From: Globodera rostochiensis
Lineage: Eukaryota; Nematoda; Chromadorea; Rhabditida; Heteroderidae
Reading direction: 5' to 3'
Length of the DNA stretch: 64,000 nucleotides
Assembly: GCA_018350325.1 (NCBI GenBank)
Contig: JAEVLN010000034.1
Coordinates: 496,001 to 560,000 of the forward strand
The notes under the pieces are model-generated. The model ran no database searches. It was not told the origin of the DNA and was given only the letters and a program-made list of their open reading frames with translations. Shown here piece after piece: positions 25,150 to 35,753 of the stretch (position 1 is the first letter of the stretch; each line of letters starts with the position of its first letter). A program made the position numbers and the translations under genes.

Positions 25150-28100
25150 ATGATTCGGTTAGCCTTGCTTTTAATCGGCCTTACGTTTACGACGATTTAT
25201 TCGGCCGAGAACAAGGCAACGGACGCGGAGGGCAACAGCAGCAGCAACGATTTTCAAGGACAGAAATTGGCTTGGAAGGTCAAAGTTTTTTTTTTGAATT
25301 AAAAAAACCCATTTTCAAAAAAAAAAAAATTTCAGGACGACGATGGTCTTGAAATCAAAATCATACGGCCCATTGCGCAAGAAAAGTGCACACTGAAGAG
25401 TCGCTCGGGCGACACGGTCAAGCAGTACTACAAGCTGTCCGATGCGACCGGCAAAGAAATCGGCTCAAATTTCGGCGAAAAACCGTAGGCTCCTCACTCA
25501 CCAACTACAGTACACCCTCAGAGGGTTTTTCTCCATTTTTTTTGGCACGAATGATGGGGGCAATGGCATTTTTTTCTTTTGTACAGGTACTCCTTCACAC
25601 TCGGCATGCACCAGGTCATCGAGGGCATGGATAGGTGCTGATTTTTTTGTTGTTGTACAAATGCTTTAGGGAGGACTCAATTTCGATCAATTCCGAACCC
25701 GGATTCGATCAATTCCAAAACCGGATTCGATCAATTCCAAAACCCGGATTCGATCAATTCCAAAACCCGGATTCGATCAATTCCAAAACCGGATTCGATC
25801 AATTCCAAAACCGGATTCGATCAATTCCAAAACCGGATTCGATCAATTCCAAAACCGGATTCGATCAATTCCAAAACCCGGATTCGATCAATTCCAAAAC
25901 CGGATTCGATCAATTCCAAAACCGGATTCGATCAATTCCAAAACCGGATTCGATCAATTCCAAAACCGGATTCGATCAATTCCAAAACCGAATTCGATCA
26001 ATTCTAAAACCGGATTCGAGCAATTCCAAAACCGGATTCGATCAATTCCAAAACCGGATTCGATCAATTCCAAAACCGGATTCGATCAATTCCAAAACCG
26101 GATTCGATCAATTCCAAAACCGAATTCGATCAATTCTAAAACCGGTTCAATTCTAAAACCGGATTCGAGCAATTCCAAAACCGGATTCGATCAATTCCAA
26201 AACCGGATTCGATCAATTCCAAAACCGGATTCGATCAATTCCAAAACCGGATTCGATCAATTCCAAAACCGAATTCGATCAATTCTAAAACCGGATTCGA
26301 GCAATTCCAAAACCGGATTCGATCAATTCCAAAACCGGATTCGATCAATTCCAAAACCGGATTCGATCAATTTAAAACCGGATTCGATCAATTCCAAAAC
26401 CGGTTCAATTCTAAAACCGGATTCGATCATTCCTGAAACCGTATTCCAACAAAACGACGAAAACGAAATTTTCAAAGAATCCGTCCGGGTTCGGTTTATC
26501 CAAAATTGAGCATTTGTTGGCCGAGATTCGAGATGCCGGATCATTCCGAAAAATTCGGGATGTTAAATACCCGACCCGGGATTCGGGAACCCGGCTAGTT
26601 CGGGAGAAGCCCAAAAATGATTAGGCAAGATTCCTCCCAAAATATTGTGATTCAAAAAATGATCGGTTACGTTTTGAGATTTCGGACCCGGGAACGACGG
26701 AATCCCGAGAAATCTCGATGAGGAGTAGCCAATTTTAAATGACTTTTTAATTGCTTCTTTTTAAATATAATTTTATATAAATTTAAGAGCGATGACCGGC
26801 ATGTGCGTGGGTGAAAAGCGTCGGGTGACCATCCCCGGAAAGTTGGGCTTTGGCGACGATGGGCGCAAAAGGTGTGTGGCATTTCTTCAATGCAAAAATT
26901 CGAACCAAATTTGAAAAACAACAACAAAAAACATTTTGCCAAGGGATGGCATCAAGTCGGACCAGATTCTGCACTACGTGGTGCAACTTGTCGACTTGTT
27001 CCGTCCAACACCGGGGCCACGGTGGCGCGATGAGGACGGGCTCGAAATTGAGGTGCGGTGCCATGCCGCTAGGGCATCAGGGATGTAATCGGATGCCAAA
27101 AAATGTCCGGAATCCGGAATTCCGGCTCCGCCAAAAAAGTTGGAATCCGGCTTCCCAAAAAGCCCGGAATCCGGAATTCCGGCTCCGCCAAAAAAGTCGG
27201 AATCCGGCTTCCTAAAAATGCCCGGAATCCGGAATTCCGGCTACGCCGAATCCGGCTTCCCAAAAAGCCCGGAATCCGGAATTCCGGCTCCGCCAAAAAA
27301 GTTGGAATCCGGCTTCCCAAAAAGCCCGGAATCCGGAATTCCGGCTCCGCCAAAAAAGTCGGAATCCGGCTTCCTAAAAATGCCCGGAATCCGGAATTCC
27401 GGCTCCGCCAAAAAAGTCGGAATCCGGCTTCCTAAAAATGGCCGGAATCCGGAATTCCGGCTACGCCGAATCCGGCTTCCCAAAAAGCCCGGAATCCGGA
27501 ATTCCGGCTCCGCCAAAAAAGTCGGAATCCGGCTTCCTAAAAATGGCCGGAATCCGGAATTCCGGCTACGCCGAATCCGGCTTCCCAAAAATGCCCGGAA
27601 TCCGGAATTCCGGCTCCGCCAAAAAAGTCGGAATCCGGCTTCCTAAAAATGCCCGGAATCCGGAATTCCGGCTACGCCGAATCCGGCTTCCCAAAAAGCC
27701 CGGAATCCGGAATTCCGGCTCCGCCAAAAAAGTCGGAATCCGGCTTCCTAAAAATGCCCGGAATCCGGAATTCCGGCTCCGCCAAAAAAGTCGGAATCCG
27801 GCTTCCTAAAAATGGCCGGAATCCGGAATTCCGGCTACGCCGAATCCGGCTTCCCAAAAATGTCCGGAATCCGGTTACATCCCTTGGCTATGCATGCCAT
27901 TGGGAAATAAAGGCACTTTCACCTTTCAGTGCAGTTGTACCGGGGTGGGAAATTTCCGGTCCAATCCGGCACCAGGGTTACAAACAAAAACAATTCTGGC
28001 ATTATAAGGCGAAAATCCGCAAATTTCCGATACCCGCAAACTCTGGCATTTTTGTTGTTGTTGTTTTGCTTCCGGCAAATGATCGATCGGTTTGCCTGTG

Positions 28101-28740
28101 ATTTTTTTGATTTCAAAAAAGGAATAATTTAATTGGCCATGTGACAGGTGACCCACAAAATCGAGGACCGCAAATGCCGGCGTTCGGCACCCGGTGACAC
28201 CATTCATCAGCAATACACGCTGCGTTTGGCCGACGGCACTTTCATTGACTCGTCTTTCTCGCGCAATAAAGTAGGAAAAATGGAAATAAGAATGTATTTT
28301 TGATCGCTTAAACAACCCGAACCCACGCCTCAGGCAAAATGGTAGCCCCGGGGGAAATCGGACCCACGCCTCAGGCAAAATGGTAGCCCCGGGGGGTGGG
28401 GCGGAAACCGAACCCTCGCCTCAGGCAAAATGTTGAACAAAGTGATCGGCACCGGCTCATACCAATCAAACTTCCATTTTTTAAAGCCTTTCATCTTCCG
28501 CCTTCATCATGGCGAAGTGATCAGTGGCATGGACCGTGCCATGACGTCAATGTGCGAGGGCGAACGCCGTCGCGTCGTGATCCCGGCCGCACTGGGTTTG
28601 TATTTTTTGAATAAATTTAATTGTTTTTAACAAAAAAAGGCTATGGCGAGAAGGGTCGCGACAACATCCCCGGAGGCGCCACACTCTATTTTGACATTGA
28701 ACTGCAAAAGTTGATTAAGCAAAGCGTTGATGAGCTTTAA
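25150..28740 (+). CDS. Secreted/ER-lumenal protein with two FKBP domains
   Basis: Eight exons: 25150-25278, 25336-25484, 25587-25634, 26788-26871, 26944-27052, 28148-28270, 28487-28595, 28640-28740 (283 aa). A signal peptide ([19 protein letters not shown]) precedes two FKBP peptidyl-prolyl isomerase domains at about residues 45-145 and 165-275. Domain 1 shows [19 protein letters not shown] and [12 protein letters not shown]. Domain 2 shows [30 protein letters not shown] and [13 protein letters not shown]. The last residues, SVDEL, resemble an ER-retrieval signal of the KDEL type. Tandem-FKBP secretory proteins help fold collagen and other secreted proteins, as known for nematode FKB-3/4/5. 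The pocket Trp (GWD in active enzymes) is Met in both domains, and domain 1 lacks the FD pair. Introns 3 and 5 are swollen by minisatellites. Confidence 0.92.
25674..26440 (+). repeat. 22-bp minisatellite in FKBP intron 3
   Basis: More than 30 copies of the 22-bp unit GGATTCGATCAATTCC + AAAACC with 1-bp length variants and a recurrent larger block including GAGCAATTCC. Non-coding; the ORFs over it are artefacts. Confidence 0.95.
27078..27886. mobile_element. MITE with CAGGGATGTAA ends enclosing a 58-bp minisatellite, FKBP intron 5
   Basis: The left end CAGGGATGTAATCGGAT is mirrored at the right by ATCCGGTTACATCCCTTG. Between them are about 14 copies of a roughly 58-bp unit with CCGGAATCCGGAATTCCGGC and AAAAAAGTCGGAATCC. 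The flanks no longer match exactly. A related element without the array lies at about 39985-40185. Confidence 0.7.
28310..28435 (+). repeat. Three-copy repeat in FKBP intron 6
   Basis: Three copies of a segment with CACGCCTCAGGCAAAATGG and GTAGCCCCGGGG, the last one truncated. Confidence 0.8.
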
Positions 28741-29856
28741 AGCAAAATGCCATATTCTGACATACGAATTTAAAAAAAACAACTAATAATATTTATATTA
28801 TTATGTATGGTATGTATGTTCAGCTTTTTCTTTTTTTGTTTGTCACAAAGCTAAAAATTGAATTTTTTTTTCCATTTTGTTACACAATTTGTGCAGTTTT
28901 TTAAATCAACAAATTGATCAGATCAGCGTGTCGTGATCCGGTGGTCCATTTCAGGACCAATTCTGATTCACAGCCATAGTGCCACATAATAATAATAATT
29001 TGGAGTAAGTAACGGCCGAGATTTTGAGCTTTAAAACTCGGGACTAATAAATAGAGGGCGGATTTTTAGGGACTAAAAAATGAAAATTTAAAATATCAAA
29101 TAAAAAAATTTAGGGAAAATGTCGATCTTTGGGGGGGGGGGGTGGATTTTTGGCCCAAGAAAGTCATTTTTTAGGGGTGAAATTTTAGTTTTTGAATTGA
29201 CTTTTAGGGGCATATTTTTCGTTTTTATTCCATTTTTCTTAAAAATTTTTGGAAAAATGTCTAAAATTTTGCATTTTTCTTAAAATTTTGGGCAAAAGTG
29301 CCAAAATAGGGACTAATAACGACGAAATAGGGATTTATTCTCAAAAAGGCCGAAATAGGGATTTTTAGGGACTAAAAAGTCGCTCGAATTCAAAATTTTT
29401 TCGAAATGAATGCTCTTTCTGGGCTTCTCTCGTCAAACCCTATCCGCAAAAAAAGGTTAAACCCTAAAAATCTCGTCTCTAGTGATCACAGGAATAATAG
29501 GCGTTTAAATATACGAATTTAATGAAAAAAATTAGCATTCATTTCGTTAAGGGGTTTTTGACGGCTTGTAATCCAAAAAATTTTATTTTTTTGAAAAATC
29601 ACAAAATGATTCGTGCAGCAAGCGGATTAGAACCGATGCCAGGTCAATGGAAGGGCAGTACTACCGACTGCGCCATTTGCACGCCGTGTTAGTCAGCTCT
29701 CCACTTCCTTTTCTATTCAGGGTAGCCAAAATGCCCTATTTTTATGGCAAATGCCATAGTTTTGGACTCTCAAATTTGATATATCTAATAGTCCAACAAA
29801 ATTAAATGTTATATTTATTCAACAACCGTAGCCGGGCATTCATTTCCGATCAAACG
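28741..29856. other. FKBP 3' flank with hAT-family remnant and a tRNA-like sequence
   Basis: No gene. At about 29015-29490 an AT-rich segment is bounded by inverted CGAGATTTT-type ends and contains GGGCTTCTCTCG, which marks the family of the element at 47484. At 29706-29770 a fragment of the GGCAAATGCCATA family (intact at 42502) precedes the large array. Confidence 0.5.
29613..29682 (-). tRNA. Degenerate tRNA-like sequence (pseudogene or SINE head)
   Basis: The minus strand contains TGGCGCAGTCGG, a good pol III A box that resembles tRNA-Met, and 35 bases further on GGTTCTAATCC, a good B box. The 7-nt ends pair at only 5 positions and the T stem pairs poorly, so a working tRNA is unlikely. 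I do not assign an anticodon. Confidence 0.4.
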
Positions 29857-32800
29857 CGGGAACGGGAATTCAAAATGTACGGGAATTCAAAATGTACAAT
29901 TCAAAATGTACGGGAATGGGAATTCAAAATGTACGGGAATTCAAAATGTACGGGAACGGGAATTCAAAATGTACAATTCAAAATGTACGGGAATTCAAAA
30001 TGTACGGGAATGGGAATTCAAAATGTACGGGAATTCAAAATGTACGGGAACGGGAATTCAAAATGTACGGGAATGGGAATTCAAAATGTACGGGAATTCA
30101 AAATGTACGGGAACGGGAATTCAAAATGTACAATTCAAAATGTACGGGAATTCAAAATGTACGGGAACGGGAATTCAAAATGTACGGGAACGGGAATTCA
30201 AAATGTACGGGAACGGGAATTCAAAATGTACAATTCAAAATGTACGGGAATTCAAAATGTACGGGAACGGGAATTCAAAATGTACGGGAACGGGAATTCA
30301 AAATGTACGGGAACGGGAATTCAAAATGTACGGGAATTCAAAATGTACGGGAATGGGAATTCAAAATGTACGGGAATTCAAAATGTACGGGAATTCAAAA
30401 TGTACGGGAATTCAAAATGTACGGGAACGGGAATTCAAAATGTACGGGAACGGGAATTCAAAATGTACAATTCAAAATGTACGGGAACGGGAATTCAAAA
30501 TGTACGGGAATTCAAAATGTACGGGAATTCAAAATGTACGGGAACGGAATTCAAAATGTACGGGAACGGGAATTCAAAATGTACAGGAATTCAAAATGTA
30601 CGGGAATTCAAAATGTACGGGAACGGGAATTCAAAATGTACGGGAACGGGAATTCAAAATACGGAAATTCAAAATGTACGGGAATTCAAAATGTACAAAA
30701 AATGTACGGGAACGGGAATTCAAAATGTACGGAAGGGAATTCAAAATGTACGGGAACGGGAATTCAAAATGTACGGGAATTCAAAATGTACGGGGAATTC
30801 AAAATGGGAACGGGAATTCAAAATGTACAATTCAAAATGTACGGGAAGGGAATTCAAAATGTACGGGAATAAAATTCAAAATGTACGGGAATTCAAAATG
30901 TACGGGAAGGGAATTCAAAATGTACGGGAAGGGAATTCAAAATGTACGGGAATTCAAAATGTACGGGAACGGGAATTCAAAATGTACGGGAATGGGAATT
31001 CAAAATGTACGGGAATTAAAATGCGGGAATGAAAATGTACGGGAATGGGAATTCAAAATGTACGGGAATTCAAAATGTACGGGAAGGAATTCAAAATGTA
31101 CGGGAACGGGAATTCAAAATGGGGAATTCAAAATGTACGGGAATTCAAAATGTACGGGAATGGGAATTCAAAATGTACGGGAATTCAAAAACGGGAACGG
31201 GAATTCAAAATGTACGGGAAGGGAATTCAAAATGTACGGGAACGGGAATTCAAAATGTACAATTCAAAATGTACGGGAATTCAAAATGTACGGGAACGGG
31301 AATTCAAAATGTACGGGAACGGGAATTCAAAATGTACGGGAACGGGAATTCAAAATGTACAATTCAAAATGTACGGGAATTCAAAATGTACAATTCAAAA
31401 TGTACGGGAACGGGATTTCAAAATGTACGGGAACGGGAATTCAAAATGTACGGGAATTCAAAATGTACGGGAATTCAAAATGTACGGGAACGGGAATTCA
31501 AAATGTACGGGAATGGGAATTCAAAATGTACAGGAATTCAAAATGTACGGGAATTCAAAATGTACGGGAACGGGAATTCAAAATGTACGGGAACGGGAAT
31601 TCAAAATGTACAATTCAAAATGTACGGGAATTCAAAATGTACAATTCAAAATGTACGGGAACGGGAATTCAAAATGTACGGGAACGGGAATTCAAAATGT
31701 ACGGGAACGGGAATTCAAAATGTACGGGAATTCAAAATGTACGGGAATGGGAATTCAAAATGTACGGGAACGGGAATTCAAAATGTACAATTCAAAATGT
31801 ACGGGAATGGGAATTCAAAATGTACGGGAATTCAAAATGTACGGGAATTCAAAATGTACGGGAATTCAAAATGTACGGGAATGGGAATTCAAAATGTACG
31901 GGAATTCAAAATGTACGGGAACGGGAATTCAAAATGTACGGGAACGGGAATTCAAAATGTACGGGAATGGGAATTCAAAATGTACGGGAATTCAAAATGT
32001 ACGGGAACGGGAATTCAAAATGTACGGGAACGGGAATTCAAAATGTACAATTCAAAATGTACGGGAATTCAAAATGTACGGGAACGGGAATTCAAAATGT
32101 ACGGGAACGGGAATTCAAAATGTACGGGAACGGGAATTCAAAATGTACAATTCAAAATGTACGGGAATTCAAAATGTACAATTCAAAATGTACGGGAACG
32201 GGAATTCAAAATGTACGGGAACGGGAATTCAAAATGTACGGGAATGGGAATTCAAAATGTACGGGAATTCAAAATGTACGGGAATTCAAAATGTACGGGA
32301 ACGGGAATTCAAAATGTACGGGAACGGGAATTCAAAATGTACGGGAACGGGAATTCAAAATGTACAATTCAAAATGTACGGGAACGGGAATTCAAAATGT
32401 ACGGGAACGGGAATTCAAAATGTACGGGAACGGGAATTCAAAATGTACAATTCAAAATGTACGGGAATTCAAAATGTAGAATTCAAAATGTACGGGAACG
32501 GGAATTCAAAATGTACGGGAACGGGAATTCAAAATGTACAATTCAAAATGTACGGGAACGGGAATTCAAAATGTACAATTCAAAATGTACGGAAATTCAA
32601 AATGTACAATTCAAAATGTACGGGAACGGGAATTCAAAATGTACGGGAATGGGAATTCAAAATGTGCGGGAATTCAAAATGTACGGGAACGGGAATTCAA
32701 AATGTACGGGAACGGGAATTCAAAATGTACAATTCAAAATGTACGGGAATTCAAAATGTACGGGAACGGGAATTCAAAATGTACGGGAACGGGAATTCAA

Positions 32801-33317
32801 AATGTACGGGAACGGGAATTCAAAATGTACAATTCAAAATGTACGGGAATTCAAAATGTACGGGAATTCAAAATGTACGGGAATTCAAAATGTACGGGAA
32901 CGGGAATTCAAAATGTACGGGAATTCAAAATGTACGGGAATTCAAAATGTACGGGAATTCAAAATGTACGGGAACGGGAATTCAAAATGTACGGGAATGG
33001 GAATTCAAAATGTACGGGAATTCAAAATGTACGGGAATTCAAAATGTACGGGAACGGGAATTCAAAATGTACGGGAACGGGAATTCAAAATGTACAATTC
33101 AAAATGTACGGAAATTCAAAATGTACAATTCAAAATGTACGGGAACGGGAATTCAAAATGTACGGGAACGGGAATTCAAAATGTACGGGAACGGGAATTC
33201 AAAATGTACGGGAATTCAAAATGTACGGGAATGGGAATTCAAAATGTACGGGAATTCAAAATGTACGGGAACGGGAATTCAAAATGTACGGGAACGGGAA
33301 TTCAAAATGTACGGGAC
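29857..33317 (+). repeat. 3.45-kb minisatellite of 14/17/23-bp units
   Basis: An uninterrupted array of AATTCAAAATGTAC preceded by nothing (14 bp), GGG (17 bp) or GGGAACGGG/GGGAATGGG (23 bp), in irregular order, about 180 units. All unit lengths are 2 modulo 3, so the reading frame rotates and all three plus frames stay open; ORFs of up to 857 codons (NSKCTG, IQNVRE, FKMYGN) are a by-product. Units at 30540-31210 are more damaged than the rest. The flanks resemble the CGGGAACGGGAATT sequences of a MITE-like region at 38390-38460. Confidence 0.95.
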
Positions 33318-35036
33318 AGGAATGGGAGCGAGTGATGAAATTTGGTCTAAAATGTATAATTTTAAGTTATGGAATTATTTACGGGACGGAAATTATTTGA
33401 AGAAATTTGTACCTAACGAAAAATGGCAAATTTATTTAAGAATGCTCCATTGCCTCCAATCGAGAACACAACCGAAGTGGAAAAAGATTGACTTTGAACA
33501 AAATATTCTAAAAAAAAACATCATTTGCAAAAATCGCTTAAAATTTGCGTATTTCTTAAAAAAATAAAATTCAAAAACTAATTAATCGTGGTTTTAATTG
33601 TCTACTCAATTAAACAAAAGTGTCATGGATGAGCGAAAGAGAGAGAGCGATATGGATGAGAAAAGAGAGAGCGAATGATCGGCCTTTGATCAGCCAACCG
33701 ACAACGCAATTTTCCCCTCTCCCTCTTTTCTCCCATTTCTCTCTAACGGCCTTTCTCCAACCCTTCATTATGTTTTGTGCCATCCCCCGAACAGTTGTCG
33801 TAGGCCAAATCCCTCCCCATTGTTCGTTTATAAGATTGGCTCTTTTTGTGATCGGAGTCAGTCAGCGAGTCAGTCAATTAGTCGTTCGGCTAACATTTTG
33901 GCGGAGATTGAATAATAAATTTGCCGCATCGCCTTAGTCCTTTTCCCCCAAAAACACTTCAACTAAGAGGGTAAGCCCGGACTGCGAACCCTCCCCCCAG
34001 GGGCTTGCCCTTGGGTGGGAGGGTGCCCAACAGTCCACGGGAACGGGCATATTATGGTCCAGCTGGACGGATGGATCGATCGAGTCCGAGCCGTTGGCCA
34101 CTTTCCCAAAATTCATTTCCACCATTTTTTCATTTTTCCTCCACAATTTTCGTAACTTTTCCTCCCCAATTTCCTCATAGATATAGTTAAATTTCATTCT
34201 TCCTCACCATCCCACACATTTTCCGTTCGAATTTGCCACGCATAGTCCATGTTCAGATTTGGGGTAGAATGTGAGTCTGTAACCCTGTTCGCCCTTCCGT
34301 CTCATTTTTTATACCTTCTCCTTCTTGTCCATTCATTTGTGGGAAAACATCTGTCACCAGGTTTCGAAAATTGTTTCCCTATACCTCCTCCCACCCTTTC
34401 CACCGCCGGCGCCCATTCGGTGGAATTGGGAAATTTGTTCTCAAATTAATTAATTGGTATTGGGAGAGAAGGGCCGGGAAACTTCCAGGAAAGACGCCGA
34501 GACCAAAAACCAAAGTATTGCGAACGCCGGCCGGCACAAAATGCCTTGTTGCCAACTTCCCCGAGCCACCTCCCCGGGCAGGGCCCCATCCCCGGGAAGA
34601 ATGGTGTAATTAATCAATCGGGAAAAAGAGGGAACAGAAGTCACAAGGACCAATTGGACGAAAACGAGAGGATCAACTGATCAGATTTTCGGAGAAAAAT
34701 GGAAGCCTAATCAAAAGTGCAAATTGGCCAATTAAAAATTGAACGGACGATGTCAGCCGATCAAGGAGGATCAACTGATAATTCGGAGAAAACAGAGGCC
34801 TAGTACCCATCGACAAAATCCGAATATAACAACTGACTTTATTCACGAAACAATTACTTTCCGAAGCCTTATTACCGACAAATATTTTTTATTCAACGAC
34901 ATTTAATCACACAACTGAAACTACAGCTTTTCCAAAGGCCCGAATATTTTTACATCCAAAACCCTTTAACCGCCAATTGCGATGCTTCAAGTATTCAAAC
35001 AAAACCCTGTAATCGAACTTCGATATTCATAAAATA
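33318..35036. other. Spacer, possible LTR-like segment
   Basis: AT-rich at first, then (33620-34700) GC- and GA/CT-rich with a different feel from the neighbours. AACATTTTGGCGGAG at about 33890 resembles the LTR end and primer-binding area of some retroelements, and the downstream ORF begins like a gag-type helical protein. I find no second LTR, so this is only a suggestion. Confidence 0.25.
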
Positions 35037-35099
35037 TTTGTTCTATTCGACATTCGGACAATTCTTGTATTATTCAACGAGCGGATCGAAAGCGAATAT

Positions 35100-35585
35100 T
35101 TGATCGACGCTTTTCTGAAGGCACCGAGGACATTGGAAGAGGCGCTGACGCAACAAGCGCAAGGGACCAAAGCCGAAATTGCACTAGCCAAAGTGAATGC
35201 GATCCGCATCGAGTGGAATGAGTTGCGAGAGCGACTAGGAGCAAAGGATGAACAAATGCATTTGAATTCGGATTACCATCAAGACTGGGACGAGAATTGC
35301 CACCAAGACTGGGACGAGGATTGCCATCAAGACTGGGACGAAAATTTCCATCAAGACTGGGAGGAGGATTGTCAGCATGACTGGAACGAGGATTGCCAAC
35401 AGGAGTGGACCGAGGATTGCCATCAAGACTGGGACGAAATTTGCCATCAAGACTGGGACGAGAATTGCCAACAAGACTGGACCGAGGATTGCCACAATGA
35501 TTGGGACTCTGGCCTTCGCTGCGAAGAAAACGGAAGAAATTGTCGAAATGAAGAAGACGCAGCCGAGGGAAGGAACTTGGGCTGA
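35100..35585 (+). CDS. Unidentified ORF with ten 8-residue Trp/acidic repeats
   Basis: An open frame of 161 codons; the frame is open from about 35016, so it may start earlier. The first ~50 residues are helical and charged (LEEALTQQAQGTKAEIALAK, then RIEWNELRERLG), recalling retroelement gag-type proteins. Then ten copies of an 8-resid unit with consensus DCHQDWDE (24 bp each, about 35269-35510) follow, with Trp at every eighth position. The tail (EENGRNCRNEEDAAEGRNLG) is polar. No signal peptide or known domain. It could be a fragment of a transposon protein into which a minisatellite has grown, or a true repeat protein. The complementary strand is also open. Confidence 0.4.
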   Translation: MIDAFLKAPRTLEEALTQQAQGTKAEIALAKVNAIRIEWNELRERLGAKDEQMHLNSDYHQDWDENCHQDWDEDCHQDWDENFHQDWEEDCQHDWNEDCQQEWTEDCHQDWDEICHQDWDENCQQDWTEDCHNDWDSGLRCEENGRNCRNEEDAAEGRNLG

Positions 35586-35753
35586 GATATGTTCAAAGGA
35601 ATGCCGAAGCAAATTTCAATTTCAAAAAAAAAAAAAAATCAAATTTGGTTCGGCATTACTCCACACGATAAATAATCAGGCATTTATGTTGTATTCACCC
35701 CCATCCCTTCCTTTGTATCTTCTTCTTTCTTTCTATCGAACTGCTTATTCCGA

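Noticed and set aside
6872..28740. lin-23, RRM and FKBP genes as one operon
   Set aside because: Spacers of 3.0 and 2.1 kb, far beyond the roughly 100 bp typical of nematode operons.
29857..33317. CRISPR-like regular repeat
   Set aside because: Units are contiguous with no unique spacers, in a eukaryotic genome.
29806..33567. ORFs of 288-857 codons in the array
   Set aside because: All three frames are open because every unit is 2 mod 3; the peptide is only the translated repeat.
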